64,000 bases of DNA, from contig JAFRUH010000033.1 of assembly GCA_017438975.1 (NCBI GenBank), positions 186,001 to 250,000 on the forward strand. The letters run 5' to 3'. Below the pieces are notes generated by a model. The model searched no databases, had not been told where the DNA came from, and worked only from the letters and a program-made list of their open reading frames with translations. Position 1 is the stretch's first letter, and each line of letters begins with the position of its first letter. A program made the position numbers and the translations under genes. This document shows, piece after piece, positions 1 through 10,200 of this stretch. This DNA comes from Bacteroidales bacterium (GTDB lineage: Bacteria > Bacteroidota > Bacteroidia > Bacteroidales > UBA932).

Positions 1-242
1 TTCAGCATCCGGAACTGGATCGTGGACGCATCCGTTACGATTCCCATGTATCCGCCCAAAGCATCAATCTCCCGGACGATCTGACCCTTGGCGATTCCTC
101 CGACCGCAGGATTGCAGGACATCTTGGCGAAAGCCGTCATGTCCATCGTAATGAGCAGGACGGATGATCCCATGCCCGCAGCGGCCATCGCCGCTTCGCA
201 TCCGGCATGGCCTCCCCCGACAACGATTACATCATACTCCAT
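1..242 (-). CDS. mnmG: tRNA uridine-5-carboxymethylaminomethyl modification enzyme MnmG (GidA), N-terminal part
   Basis: Only the first 80 codons are present; the gene runs off the left edge. The N-terminus is a Rossmann FAD-binding segment with [10 protein letters not shown] at residues 9-18, followed by the conserved [13 protein letters not shown] stretch that is diagnostic of MnmG/GidA. The family works with MnmE to install cmnm5U at the tRNA wobble position in the cytoplasm. The ATG at 242 gives the usual short lead ([11 protein letters not shown]). It lies one base after the ybeY stop on the same strand, so the two are probably co-transcribed from the ybeY promoter. Confidence 0.96.
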   Translation of the reverse strand, partial: MEYDVIVVGGGHAGCEAAMAAAGMGSSVLLITMDMTAFAKMSCNPAVGGIAKGQIVREIDALGGYMGIVTDASTIQFRML

Positions 243-243
243 T

Positions 244-663
244 TCAGACCAGTTCACGGAGTGAAAGATAATAATTCTCCTTCGCTCTCATCTCTTTAAT
301 ATCCTCTTCCGAATGGTCGTCATATCCGATAAGGTGCAGGACTCCATGGACAATGACCCTGTTCAGTTCATCCTTGAACTCCGTACCATAGAAAGCAGCG
401 TTCTCGCGGACGGAATCGACGCTGATGAACAAATCTCCGAAAACGGTATCCCCTTCGCAATAATCGAAGGTGATGATGTCCGTGAAATAGTCATGCTGGA
501 GATATTTCATATTGACGTCCAGTATATAGTTATCGGAACAGAAAATGATCGAAATATCACCGAGACGACGGATTTCACTTTCCGCAACAAGTTTCAGCCA
601 GCGGTTTGTGAGTCGTTTTTCCTTGAAGTCGAACTTCGTATCTTCATTGAAATATGAAACCAT
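244..663 (-). CDS. ybeY: Endoribonuclease YbeY (rRNA maturation factor)
   Basis: A 139-residue protein starting at the ATG at 663; the reading frame stays open further upstream, but that extension overlaps hflX on the other strand and has no YbeY similarity. The C-terminal half carries the zinc-site signature [12 protein letters not shown], with the third histidine one residue later than in the common HGxLHLxGYDH form. Family role: single-strand-specific metal-dependent RNase needed for 16S rRNA 3'-end maturation and ribosome quality control. It precedes mnmG by one base. A TATTTTTG box at 690-683 is the likely promoter, back-to-back with the hflX promoter. Confidence 0.93.
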   Translation of the reverse strand: MVSYFNEDTKFDFKEKRLTNRWLKLVAESEIRRLGDISIIFCSDNYILDVNMKYLQHDYFTDIITFDYCEGDTVFGDLFISVDSVRENAAFYGTEFKDELNRVIVHGVLHLIGYDDHSEEDIKEMRAKENYYLSLRELV

Positions 664-682
664 ATATGACGGATTTGACACG

Positions 683-690
683 CAAAAATA
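683..690 (-). promoter_or_regulatory. Putative Bacteroidetes-type -7 box for ybeY-mnmG
   Basis: On the minus strand this reads TATTTTTG, matching the Bacteroidetes -7 consensus TAnnTTTG, 20 bases before the ybeY start. No clean -33 TTTG is obvious. Position between divergent genes supports it. Confidence 0.4.
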
Positions 691-702
691 CAAATAATTC
701 AC

Positions 703-710
703 TACTTTTG
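703..710 (+). promoter_or_regulatory. Putative Bacteroidetes-type -7 box for hflX
   Basis: TACTTTTG matches TAnnTTTG and ends only 5 bases before the hflX ATG, so the transcript would be leaderless or nearly so. A TTTG at 674-677 is a possible -33 element, but the 25-base gap is longer than usual. Confidence 0.4.
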
Positions 711-715
711 CAGGT

Positions 716-1900
716 ATGAGTGAATTGAAAACGGAAAAAGCCGTATTTGTCGGCGTCGTGCTGGAGAAAGGCGGCGAAAGGAAAACGATGGAATATCTGG
801 ATGAACTCCAGTTCCTGGCCGAGACGGCCGGAGCAGTCGGAGACAAGAAATTCATCCAGCGGCTGGACCGTCTTTACCAGGCGACCTATCTGGGAACGGG
901 AAAGTTGGAAGAGATAAAGAATTACTGCGAAGAAAATGATATTCAATACGTTATCTTCGATGATGAACTCTCCCCTACCCAGCAGCGCAATATCGAAAAA
1001 GCTATCGGTTGCAGCCATATCCTGGACCGTACAAGCCTGATTCTGGAAATCTTTGCCCAGCGGGCGAAGACATCCTACGCAAAGATGCAGGTGGAACTAG
1101 CGCGCCACCAGTATATGCTTCCGAGACTGGCGGGTATGTGGACCCACCTCGAGAGGCAGCGGGGCGGTATGGGAACCCGGGGCGGTATGGGTGAAACCCA
1201 GATAGAAGTGGACCGGCGTATCGTCAAGGAAAGGATCCGGAAACTGAAAGAGGACCTGGCGAAAGTGGACCGACAAATGGCGACGCAGAGAGGAAACCGC
1301 GGTTCCCTGGTACGTCTTTCCCTTGTAGGATACACCAATGTCGGAAAGAGCACTCTGATGAACCTGCTGGCAAAATCAGACGTTTTCGCCGAGAATAAAC
1401 TGTTTGCTACGCTCGATACGACCGTCCGGAAAGTGGTCATTGAAAATGTACCCTTCCTCTTGAGCGATACCGTCGGTTTCATCCGGAAACTTCCCACCCA
1501 GCTGGTCGAGGCCTTCAAGAGTACTCTCGACGAAGTACGGGAAGCTGATATTCTGGTTCATGTCGTAGATATCTCCCATCCGGATTTTGAAGAACAGATG
1601 AGAGTCGTGGAACAAACTCTTCGGGACATCAAGGCGGCAAACAAGCCTACTTACGTGGTTTTCAATAAGATAGATGCGTACGAATACGAGGAGTACGACG
1701 AGTTTTCGCTGGAGCCGAAAGGGAAGGAGCATCGGACGCTGGAAGAACTGAAAAACAGCTGGATAGCAGAGGAAAAGACACCCTGTATCTTCATTTCCGC
1801 GAAAGAGCGGATCGGTATCGATAAACTCCGGAACGATATCTATAAGATGGTCGCAGAAATTCACGCCGGCCGGTATCCGTTCAACAATTTCCTCTGGTAG
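716..1900 (+). CDS. hflX: Ribosome-associated GTPase HflX
   Basis: A 394-residue protein with the HflX layout: N-terminal nucleotide-binding-like domain, the glycine-rich linker (GGMGTRGGMGETQIEVDRR), a helical segment, then a G domain. G1 is GYTNVGKST at about residues 205-213, followed by the DTTVRK switch and G3 DTVGFIRKLP near 251; NKID is the G4 motif. HflX binds the 50S subunit and splits stalled 70S ribosomes; it acts in the cytoplasm. The ATG at 716 gives the normal N-terminus. The gene faces sdhB across the inverted repeat at 1913-2055. Confidence 0.97.
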   Translation: MSELKTEKAVFVGVVLEKGGERKTMEYLDELQFLAETAGAVGDKKFIQRLDRLYQATYLGTGKLEEIKNYCEENDIQYVIFDDELSPTQQRNIEKAIGCSHILDRTSLILEIFAQRAKTSYAKMQVELARHQYMLPRLAGMWTHLERQRGGMGTRGGMGETQIEVDRRIVKERIRKLKEDLAKVDRQMATQRGNRGSLVRLSLVGYTNVGKSTLMNLLAKSDVFAENKLFATLDTTVRKVVIENVPFLLSDTVGFIRKLPTQLVEAFKSTLDEVREADILVHVVDISHPDFEEQMRVVEQTLRDIKAANKPTYVVFNKIDAYEYEEYDEFSLEPKGKEHRTLEELKNSWIAEEKTPCIFISAKERIGIDKLRNDIYKMVAEIHAGRYPFNNFLW

Positions 1901-1912
1901 CGTTATTTTTAT

Positions 1913-2055
1913 ATTAAGAGGGTAAGCATATTATAGTATATCTCCTCTGAAACCTATGCCACCCTCGGCAATATAAGAGGGAGGGGCCCTTTAGGGAGGG
2001 GTCGCAAAGCGACGGTTTCAGAGGAGATATACTATAATTGCGATGGACTCTTAAT
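1913..2055. repeat. Large inverted repeat (25-bp perfect arms plus 8-bp outer arms), possible MITE-like element or bidirectional terminator
   Basis: Bases 1930-1954 and 2014-2038 are perfect reverse complements (25 of 25). Outside them, after a 9-base unpaired bulge on each side, 1913-1920 (attaagag) and 2048-2055 (ctcttaat) pair again; the right outer arm covers the sdhB stop codon. The 59-base centre contains a G-rich direct repeat (gggagggg twice) and a small hairpin gtcgc-aaa-gcgac at 2001-2013. It occupies the gap between the convergent hflX and sdhB genes. Seen directly: the pairing. Inferred: a mobile MITE-type repeat, or a terminator serving both genes. I see no target-site duplication. 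Confidence 0.8.
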
Positions 2056-2794
2056 CGCTGAATCTGGCCTTGAGATACTCGCGGTTCAGGCGGGCGATAT
2101 GGTCGATGGTGACGTGCTTCGGGCACTCCATCTCGCAGGCACGCGTATTCGTACAGTTGCCGAATCCGAGTTCATCCATCTTGGCGACCATCGCCTTTGC
2201 CCTGCGGGCAGCTTCAGGCTTACCCTGAGGCAGAAGCGCGAGCGAAGAAACGCGGGCGGCCACGAACAGCATTGCAGAACCGTTCTTGCAGGTAGCCACG
2301 CAGGCACCGCAACCGACGCAAGCGGCAGCGTCCATGCTCTTCTCGGCCTGATCGTGCGGAATCAGGATATTGTTCGCATCCTGGGCGGATCCGGCGCGGA
2401 CGGTGATGAAACCGCCGGCCTGGAGAATCTTATCGAATGCACCGCGGTCAACGACAAGGTCCTTGATGATCGGGAAAGCGCCGCTTCTCCAAGGCTCGAC
2501 CGTGATGGTCGCACCCGGTTTGAAATGACGCATGAACAGCTGGCAGGTCGTTACCTGGTCGTCCGGACCATGGGCACGGCCGTCCACATACAGGGAACAG
2601 GCACCGCAGATACCCTCGCGACAATCGTGATCGAATGCAACGGGCTCCTTGCCCTGACGGATCAGCTGGTCATTCAGAATATCGAGCATCTCGAGGAAAG
2701 AAGCGTCTTCCTCGACATCCGTGACGTGATAGGTTTCGAAGTGACCTTTTGCCTTGGCGTTTTTCTGGCGCCATACTTTAATATTGTATTCCAT
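2051..2794 (-). CDS. sdhB: Succinate dehydrogenase/fumarate reductase iron-sulfur subunit
   Basis: A 247-residue protein with all three cluster sites: the ferredoxin-type [2Fe-2S] loop CREGICGAC (C58, C63, C66) plus C84, then CVGCGACVATC (C159, C162, C165, C169) and C214, C220, C224 for the [4Fe-4S] and third clusters. It passes electrons between the flavoprotein and the membrane quinone site. It lies 6 bases after sdhA in the same transcript. In anaerobic Bacteroidales the enzyme usually runs as a fumarate reductase, so frdB would be an equally good name. Confidence 0.95.
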   Translation of the reverse strand: MEYNIKVWRQKNAKAKGHFETYHVTDVEEDASFLEMLDILNDQLIRQGKEPVAFDHDCREGICGACSLYVDGRAHGPDDQVTTCQLFMRHFKPGATITVEPWRSGAFPIIKDLVVDRGAFDKILQAGGFITVRAGSAQDANNILIPHDQAEKSMDAAACVGCGACVATCKNGSAMLFVAARVSSLALLPQGKPEAARRAKAMVAKMDELGFGNCTNTRACEMECPKHVTIDHIARLNREYLKARFSD

Positions 2795-2800
2795 ATCCGA

Positions 2801-4750
2801 TTAGTCTTTGTAGTTTCTGGTTGCAATCTTGATGTTCTCGTACTTGAGCGGCTCCTTGTGGAGTTCAGGTTCCACACCTTCGCCCTTGTACTCCCAGGCG
2901 GCGACATACATGAAGTTCTCGTCGTCACGCTTCGTCTCGCCTTCCTCGGTCTGCATTTCCTCGCGGAAATGGCCGCCACAGGACTCCCGGCGATTCAGAG
3001 CGTCACGGGCCATCAGTTCTCCGATATCGAAGAAGTCGACCAAACGGAGAGCTTTCTCAAGTTCCTGGTTGAATTCTTCGTTCGTTCCGGGAACACGGAC
3101 CGTCTTCCAGAATTCTTCGCGGAGAGCCTTGATTTCCTCGATACCCTTCTTCAAGCCTTCTTCGGTACGGGCCATGCCAACATACTCCCACATGATATGG
3201 CCGAGTTTCTTGTGGATGCTGTCGACCGTTTCGGTTCCCTTTACTGCGAAAATCTTTGCAATCCTCTCACGAACAGCTTTTTCCGCTTCTTCAAATTCAG
3301 GAGCGTCGGTGTTCGTCTTCGGCTCTGCGAACTTATGGGAAAGATAGTCGCCGATCGTGTACGGAAGGATGAAATAACCGTCGGCGAGTCCCTGCATGAG
3401 GGCAGAAGCACCGAGCCTGTTTCCACCGTGGTCGGAGAAGTTAGCCTCACCGATTGCATAGAGACCCGGAATCGTAGTCTGGAGATCATAGTCGACCCAC
3501 AGACCGCCCATCGTATAATGGATAGCCGGATATATCATCATCGGCTCCTCCCAAGGAGAGGTTGTGGTTATTTTCTCATACATCTGGAAGAGGTTGCCGT
3601 AGCGTTCCTCAACCCTCTGATGGCCAAGACGTTTGATAGCGTCGGCGAAGTCCAGGAAAACGGCGAGACCCGTTTCGTTGACTCCGTATCCGGCATCGCA
3701 GCGCTCCTTGGCGGCGCGGGAAGCGACGTCACGCGGAACGAGGTTTCCGAAGGCCGGATAACGGCGCTCGAGATAGTAGTCGCGGTCTTCCTCGGGAATC
3801 TGGGACGGCTTGATTTCGTGCTTCCGGAGTTTCATGACGTCTTCCATTTTCTTCGGAACCCAGATACGACCGTCGTTACGGAGCGATTCGGACATGAGGG
3901 TCAGCTTGCACTGCTGGTCGCCATGGACCGGAATACAGGTCGGATGGATCTGTGCAAAGCAGGGGTTGGCGAAGAAAGCTCCCTTACGGTAGCACTGCAT
4001 CGCAGCGGAACCGTTGGAATTCATTGCGTTGGTCGAAAGGAAGTAAGTATTTCCATAACCACCGGTCGCAAGGACGACGGCGTGGGCACCGAAGCGCTCG
4101 ATTTCACCGGTCACGAGGTTACGGGCGATAATACCCTTCGCCTGGCCGTTGATGATTACGAGGTCCAGCATTTCATGGCGGGGATAGCTCTTGACGGTTC
4201 CTGCGGCGATTTCCTTGTTCAGGGAAGCATAGGCACCGAGAAGGAGCTGCTGGCCGGTTTGACCGCGGGCGTAGAAAGTACGGCTGACCTGGACGCCGCC
4301 GAAAGAACGGTTGGCAAGATAACCACCGTATTCACGGGCGAAAGGAACACCCTGCGCTACGCACTGGTCAATGATCGCTGCGCTGACTTCGGCGAGACGG
4401 TAGACGTTCGCTTCGCGGCTGCGGTAATCGCCTCCCTTGATCGTATCGTAGAAAAGACGATAGATAGAGTCATTGTCGTTCTGGTAGTTCTTGGCAGCAT
4501 TGATACCGCCCTGGGCCGCGATGGAATGGGCGCGGCGCGGGGAATCGGAAATGCAGAAAATCTTGACATTGTATCCGAGCTCTCCAAGAGAAGCAGCTGC
4601 AGATGCACCGCCAAGACCGGTTCCTACCACGATCACTTCGAGTTTCCTCTTGTTGTTGGGACTGACGATCCTAATTTCGGATTTGCGCCGGGTCCATTTT
4701 TCGGCGAGCGGTCCGTCCGGAATCTTTGAAATTAATTTAGTATCGGCCAT
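2801..4750 (-). CDS. sdhA: Succinate dehydrogenase/fumarate reductase flavoprotein subunit
   Basis: A 649-residue flavoprotein. The dinucleotide-binding motif [12 protein letters not shown] starts near residue 41, and [13 protein letters not shown] carries H75, the expected covalent-FAD histidine. Substrate-site segments QIHPTCIPV, the [11 protein letters not shown] region and the C-terminal capping segment typical of the B. subtilis-like (type B) enzymes are present. Start ATG at 4750. The gene directly upstream on the same strand, 45 bases away, is an unrelated hydrolase; the cytochrome b subunit (sdhC/frdC), usual in this position in Bacteroidetes, is not present. Confidence 0.95.
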   Translation of the reverse strand: MADTKLISKIPDGPLAEKWTRRKSEIRIVSPNNKRKLEVIVVGTGLGGASAAASLGELGYNVKIFCISDSPRRAHSIAAQGGINAAKNYQNDNDSIYRLFYDTIKGGDYRSREANVYRLAEVSAAIIDQCVAQGVPFAREYGGYLANRSFGGVQVSRTFYARGQTGQQLLLGAYASLNKEIAAGTVKSYPRHEMLDLVIINGQAKGIIARNLVTGEIERFGAHAVVLATGGYGNTYFLSTNAMNSNGSAAMQCYRKGAFFANPCFAQIHPTCIPVHGDQQCKLTLMSESLRNDGRIWVPKKMEDVMKLRKHEIKPSQIPEEDRDYYLERRYPAFGNLVPRDVASRAAKERCDAGYGVNETGLAVFLDFADAIKRLGHQRVEERYGNLFQMYEKITTTSPWEEPMMIYPAIHYTMGGLWVDYDLQTTIPGLYAIGEANFSDHGGNRLGASALMQGLADGYFILPYTIGDYLSHKFAEPKTNTDAPEFEEAEKAVRERIAKIFAVKGTETVDSIHKKLGHIMWEYVGMARTEEGLKKGIEEIKALREEFWKTVRVPGTNEEFNQELEKALRLVDFFDIGELMARDALNRRESCGGHFREEMQTEEGETKRDDENFMYVAAWEYKGEGVEPELHKEPLKYENIKIATRNYKD

Positions 4751-4795
4751 TTTTATATGATTATAATTTTACAATTATTCTATTATCCTGCAATT

Positions 4796-5914
4796 TTAAT
4801 CATTTTTAAGCAAATCAGCAAAAATACGGTTATAGACTTTAAAATATTTACCTGTCAGCCTATCATATTTCTTGTAGAAACTCTTTTCGCTGATCTTTCC
4901 GGATGCAAATTTCATATAAATATCCTCAAACCCTGGATCGATGAAAGTCTCCGCACGGGCGCATTCGACAGAATAATCGTTATCCTTCATCGCGAGAGCG
5001 TTGTCGCACAGGATTGCGTTGCCCTCCCCTTTCAGGTAAGAAGGAATATGGTCCCCGTGAAGAACCATCAGGGGAACATAGACCGTCGTTGCAGGCCATC
5101 CCAGCGCCGTCCACATCACGGTCTTGACGGGATCGTCCCCGGCCTTGACTCCCTCAAAGGCGACAACCGCGGAAGTAATGTTCCGCAAAATCGGTTTTCC
5201 GCTCCGGGAAATACCGTTGATCAATTTCTTGTGGGGAATACACTCGCTCCATCCGTCGATGGCGCTTTCCATGAACAGTCCCGCCTTCTCGAAACGATCT
5301 ACTCCCTTCCGGTCCTCGACCCTTCCTGTCCGGGTAAAATTCGTGACTACCCTGTATCCTTCCTTATCTTTGTTGACATCGAACTTGACCCAGGAATGAT
5401 TATTTACCTCATAATAGGCCGCTCCCCCTTCCGCATCGATGACACCGAAATTCGTCTCGACGCCGATCGGACGGCGCAGCGTATCGAGAAGCGTCTCGAA
5501 ATCAGCCAGATTCCGGCATATTTCAAGTGCCCGGTACATCACCTGCCCTTCTCTGTCCATCATTGAATCCGGCACGTCGTCGTCCTTCAGGTCATAGGTT
5601 GCCGTATTCATGATACAGAATCCGGCCGAATTGGTTCCTGACCATGCTTCCGCACCGTGGAAAGGCTCTTTTACGGTCGGCTTCGTTTTCCAGTCCGAAT
5701 TGACCAGGGCGATGAAAGTGTATTTTTCTCCCTGGAACCATTCTATCTTGTTGTTCAGATTGCCGGTATCCCGGTGCTTGAACATCACCGGACGGCCGTC
5801 CGCGCGCATCTTTCCGCTGATGATCACGGACGTACACGCAAAGGAAGGAACGGAAAGGAAAAGGGCAGCGGCAGCGAAAAGGATTCCCGACCGTTTTCTA
5901 AAAGAGTGAACCAT
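4796..5914 (-). CDS. Secreted Ntn-hydrolase of the choloylglycine hydrolase / C45 acyltransferase type
   Basis: About 372 residues from the ATG at 5914. The start gives a normal signal peptide ([10 protein letters not shown], hydrophobic core, SFA) cleaved directly before C27, which would make cysteine the N-terminal nucleophile as Ntn-hydrolases require. [16 protein letters not shown] followed by MFKHRDT resembles the N-terminal block of the C45/C69 families, as does the [17 protein letters not shown] stretch. Expected chemistry is hydrolysis or transfer at an amide bond, but the substrate cannot be read from sequence. ATGs at 5923 and 5920 are alternatives; all overlap the 3' end of ruvB, so the two may share a transcript. 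Confidence 0.72.
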   Translation of the reverse strand: MVHSFRKRSGILFAAAALFLSVPSFACTSVIISGKMRADGRPVMFKHRDTGNLNNKIEWFQGEKYTFIALVNSDWKTKPTVKEPFHGAEAWSGTNSAGFCIMNTATYDLKDDDVPDSMMDREGQVMYRALEICRNLADFETLLDTLRRPIGVETNFGVIDAEGGAAYYEVNNHSWVKFDVNKDKEGYRVVTNFTRTGRVEDRKGVDRFEKAGLFMESAIDGWSECIPHKKLINGISRSGKPILRNITSAVVAFEGVKAGDDPVKTVMWTALGWPATTVYVPLMVLHGDHIPSYLKGEGNAILCDNALAMKDNDYSVECARAETFIDPGFEDIYMKFASGKISEKSFYKKYDRLTGKYFKVYNRIFADLLKND

Positions 5915-6935
5915 TGTCATCATTGTTGATTTTTGGGGAATAATATCCATCCAGACCGAGGTGACGGTATGCCATCTCCGTGGCGACGCGGCCGCGCTGG
6001 GTCCGGACCAGGAAACCTTCCTTGATCAGGAAAGGTTCATATACTTCTTCCAGGGTGCCCGTATCTTCGCTGATTGCCGTTGCGAGCGTGCCCACACCGA
6101 CCGGACCGCCCTTGAACGTCGTAATCAGAGTACGGAGGATCTTGTTGTCGATCGAATCGAGACCCCGTTTGTCGATCTTGAGCTTATTGAGGGCGAAACG
6201 CGCAATTTCAAGGTCGATGTGCCCGTCCCCGACAACCTGGGCAAAGTCCCGGACCCGTTTCAAGAGAGCGTTGGCTATTCGAGGCGTGCCCCGGCTCCGG
6301 AGCGCGATTTCGACCGCAGCGTCATCGTCAACCTCCACATTGAGGATCGAAGCGCTGCGAATAATGATTCTTTTCAAATCCTCTTTATCGTAATACTCTA
6401 AAGCACAGTTAATTCCGAAACGTTCCCGCAAAGGAGCCGTCAACAGGCCGCTCCTTGTCGTTGCGCCAACGAGGGTAAAGGGATTGAGTGAAATCCGTAC
6501 GCTTCGCGCTCCGGGTCCCTTGTCGATCATGATATCGATCACGTAATCCTCCATTGCGGAATACAGATACTCCTCGACTTCCGGCGAGAGGCGGTGGATC
6601 TCGTCTATGAAGAGGACGTCCCCGGTTTCCAGGGAGGTCAGCAGGCCGGCCAGGTCGCCCGGCTTGTCCAGAACGGGGCCGGACGTCACTTTCATATTGA
6701 CGCCCATTTCGTTGGCGATGATATGGGCGAGGGTGGTTTTTCCCAATCCGGGAGGACCGTGGAAAAGGGTATGGTCCAGGGCCTCTCCGCGCATCTTCGC
6801 CGCCTTTATATAGATGTTCAGGTTGGACACGATTTCCCGCTGTCCGGTAAAATCATCCAGTTCCTGGGGACGGATTATTCCGTCCAATTCATTATCTTTG
6901 CGTTCTACGGTGCTCCGTGGGTCGAATTCGCTCAT
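5898..6935 (-). CDS. ruvB: Holliday junction branch migration DNA helicase RuvB
   Basis: A 345-residue AAA+ protein. Walker [10 protein letters not shown] is at residues 60-68, Walker B DEIH at 111-114, and sensor/arginine-finger segments ([18 protein letters not shown]) follow. The C-terminal winged-helix part ends in the family's [18 protein letters not shown]. RuvB forms the hexameric motor that drives branch migration with RuvA. Start ATG at 6935, 24 bases after a TATATTTG box. It is transcribed away from mfd across the AT-rich candidate origin. Confidence 0.97.
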   Translation of the reverse strand: MSEFDPRSTVERKDNELDGIIRPQELDDFTGQREIVSNLNIYIKAAKMRGEALDHTLFHGPPGLGKTTLAHIIANEMGVNMKVTSGPVLDKPGDLAGLLTSLETGDVLFIDEIHRLSPEVEEYLYSAMEDYVIDIMIDKGPGARSVRISLNPFTLVGATTRSGLLTAPLRERFGINCALEYYDKEDLKRIIIRSASILNVEVDDDAAVEIALRSRGTPRIANALLKRVRDFAQVVGDGHIDLEIARFALNKLKIDKRGLDSIDNKILRTLITTFKGGPVGVGTLATAISEDTGTLEEVYEPFLIKEGFLVRTQRGRVATEMAYRHLGLDGYYSPKINNDDNGSLF

Positions 6936-6958
6936 GGCATAGGGTTCGATAAACTTTA

Positions 6959-6966
6959 CAAATATA
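6959..6966 (-). promoter_or_regulatory. Putative Bacteroidetes-type -7 box for ruvB
   Basis: The minus strand reads TATATTTG, a full match to TAnnTTTG, 23 bases before the ruvB ATG. No clear -33 TTTG at the expected distance. Confidence 0.42.
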
Positions 6967-6969
6967 GCA

Positions 6970-7200
6970 TTTTTTAGAGATTTAAGTTGTTTTTGTTTAC
7001 CCTGTGAATTTGTTGATAACTTTTCGTAAATAATTGATTTAAAGAATTTTATAAAATTATTAAAGTATTGAAAACCTTGTGGAAAAAGAAGTATCCTGAT
7101 GTGTAAAAAAATTGAATCTCTTTTTTCAACAGAATCCCGCTTGTATTGAACAAGTTTATAAACAGGTTTTCAACAGCTTTTCCAGTAAAATGTTGATAAG
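6970..7200. other. Candidate replication origin: AT-rich gap with DnaA-box-like sequences between ruvB and mfd
   Basis: The stretch contains tgttgataa at 7011-7019 and 7191-7199 and tgtggaaaa at 7078-7086, each one mismatch from the reverse complement of the DnaA box TTATCCACA. Two weaker ttttcaaca copies are at 7123-7131 and 7167-7175. An AT-only-like block at about 7022-7070 could be an unwinding element. Genes to the left (ruvB, hydrolase, sdhA, sdhB, ybeY, mnmG) are mainly on the minus strand and those to the right on the plus strand for about 14 kb, as expected around an origin. Function is inferred; the region may also simply hold the ruvB and mfd promoters. Confidence 0.35.
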
Positions 7201-10200
7201 TTCAAATTCTTCAGAAATACTCAAAAAGAGGATAGAAAAGGAAGGTAAAGTGTATTGCAGCGGACTTTTCCTTTCCGCCCGCTGGTTCATTCTGTCCCAG
7301 GTTGCCGTCAAGGGGGTCCATTTCATCGTCCTTCCTACGCGGGAAGCGGCCGAGTATTGTTCCAACGACCTGTACAATTTAAACGAAGGAGACTTTATTT
7401 TTTATCTTCCGGATACCGGAAGGGCCGTAGAGAGAAGCAATTACAAATCTTCGCTGGGCGTTCAAAGGACGTCAGCTATCGCGAATATACTCTCCCCTGC
7501 CGAACGGCTTTTCATCGTTACATATCCCGAGGCAATCGAAGAGTTGGTTCCGACTGGGAATACGGTCAAAAATTCCGTATTCACCATTACCGCCGGCGAT
7601 GAAATCAGTCACGACAAAATCAAGGAAATCCTTTTTGAACAGGGTTTCGAAAAAGTGGATTTCGTATCCGCTCCCGGTCAGTATGCCGTGAGGGGATCCA
7701 TCATAGATATATTTTCGTTCTCTTACAACCATCCCTACCGTCTCTCCTTTTTCGGAAACGAAGTGGATGAAATCCATCTTTTTGACTGCAATACCCAGCT
7801 ATCGCTGGAAAAGACGGACAAGGTCGATATCTATCCGGATCTAGTTTCCAATGCGGAAGAAGGAGTGAGTGTCCTGGACATACTCCCGAAAGATGCGGTT
7901 GTCTGGCTGGATTCATCCGATATGTATTCCGGAAAGGATTTCTTTGCCAAATTAGATTCTTTCAAGACCGTTTTCCTGGAAGTTCCCCTGATGAAGGAAG
8001 GAGTGGATGCTGTCAGGTTCCAGATTACTCCGCAACCGGTTTTCAACAAGAACTTCGAATTGCTGGAGGCAGATATCCAGAAGAATATTGAAAGCAATTA
8101 CAGGGTTTTCATCGTAGGTGAGAAGCAGAACCAGACGGAACGTCTCAAATCAATCCTCCTGCAGGACGGCATCCATCTGCCGGAATTCGTAAACGGCATG
8201 AACCTGCATAACGGTTTCATCGATCATGAAGACAGGGTTTGCTATTATACGGATCATGAAATATTCGACCGGTTCCACCGGGCCCGGATCCGCCGGACGG
8301 TTGAAAAGAGCGAACAACTGACCCTCAATGACCTGACATCCTTTAATATAGGGGACTATATCGTCCATATCGACCACGGCGTCGGTATCTTCGGGGGTCT
8401 TGTCAAAATGCGCGATGACAAGGGAAGGGTCCATGAGGTGGTCAAATTGACATACAAGGACAATGATGTCGTATTTGTCTCGGTCCATGCCCTCCATAAG
8501 ATTTCCCGTTTCCGGTCCCGGGAAGGGGAAATGCCGAAAATCAACAAACTCGGATCGAAGACCTGGCAGAATCTCAAGTCTACCGCAAAATCGAGGGTAA
8601 AGGACATCGCCAAGGACCTGATCCAGCTTTATGCGAAACGGAAAGCGTCGAAGGGATTCGCCTTTTCCGCGGATACATACCTCCAGGAAGAACTGGAATC
8701 CTCCTTTATGTATGAGGATACCCCGGATCAGGAAAAAGCAACCCTCTCCGTCAAGCGGGACATGGAGGACGACTGTCCGATGGACCGGCTCGTCTGCGGA
8801 GATGTGGGTTTCGGAAAGACCGAGGTGGCTATCCGCGCCGCGTTCAAGGCGGCGACGGACGGGAAGCAGGTCGCTGTTCTCGTTCCTACGACAATCCTGG
8901 CCCTGCAGCATTTCACCACATTCACTTCCCGTCTTGAAAACTTTCCCTGTACGATCGATTATGTCAGCCGCCTGAGGACGGCGAAAGAACTGACGGATAT
9001 AAAGAAACGACTGAAAGAAGGGAAGATAGATATCCTGATTGGAACGCATAAGATCCTTGGAGCGGGATTCGAGTTCAAGGATCTGGGTTTGCTGGTCATC
9101 GACGAGGAACAGAAATTCGGAGTCTCGGCCAAGGAAAAACTCCGCCAGATCAAAAGTTCGGTGGATACCCTTACCCTGACTGCGACGCCGATTCCCCGTA
9201 CTCTCCAGTTCTCCCTTCTCGGTGCACGGGATCTGTCCATTATCAACACTCCCCCGCCGAACCGGATTCCGATCCAGACCGAAATCATCCTTTTTAATAA
9301 AGAGGAAATCAAGAGCATTATCGATTATGAACTGAACCGCGGCGGCCAGATCTTTTTCCTGCACAACAAAGTTGAGGAACTGCCGGCGATCCATGACATC
9401 CTCCACCGTCTCGTTCCGGACATGCGTATCTGCACGGCGCACGGACAGATGGAATCGAAGGAACTGGAAAACAGGATGCTGGATTTCATCAAAGGTGAAT
9501 ATGACCTTCTGCTCTGCACGACGATCATCGAGAACGGCCTGGACATCCCGAACGCAAATACCATTATCATCAACCAGGCCCAGAACATCGGCCTGAGCGA
9601 CCTGCATCAGCTCCGAGGCCGGGTCGGCCGGTCCAACCGGAAAGCGTTCTGCTATCTGATCGTTCCTCCTCTTGTCAGCATCACGGACGATGCCAGGCGC
9701 CGCCTGAAAGCGATCGAAGAATTTTCGGACCTCGGCAGCGGATTCAACATCGCTATGCAGGATCTGGATATCCGGGGGGCCGGAAACCTGCTCGGAGCGG
9801 AACAGAGCGGTTTCATTACCGACATGGGCTTTGAAACCTACCAGAAGATCCTTTCCGAAGCGATGGAGGAGCTCGGCGTGGAAACCGGCCTCAAGACCAA
9901 GTCGGACAATGATTTCTATGTGAGCGACTGTACGATAGAGACGGACCAGCCCGCGTTCATCCCTGATGATTACATCGATGTCAATGCGGAGAAAATCCGG
10001 ATTTACAAGCAGCTCGATACCATCACTTCCGAAAAGGAAATAGAGCGGTACAGGAACCAGCTGACGGACCGTTTCGGGAAATTCCCGCCGGAAGTGGAGA
10101 ATCTTTTCCAGGTCGTCCGGATCCGGAACAAGGGGATAGAAAAGGGTTTCGAGAAGATTATCATCAAGAACGGCCTGCAGATCATGTTCTTCATCAACAA

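Noticed and set aside
2099-4729. Long plus-strand frame opposite sdhB and sdhA
   Set aside because: It spans two well-conserved minus-strand enzymes; no domain or promoter supports it.
7112-7189. TTG-initiated 26-residue N-terminal extension of Mfd
   Set aside because: The ATG at 7190 is preferred; the extension overlaps DnaA-box-like sequence. It remains possible because Mfd proteins are usually a little longer.
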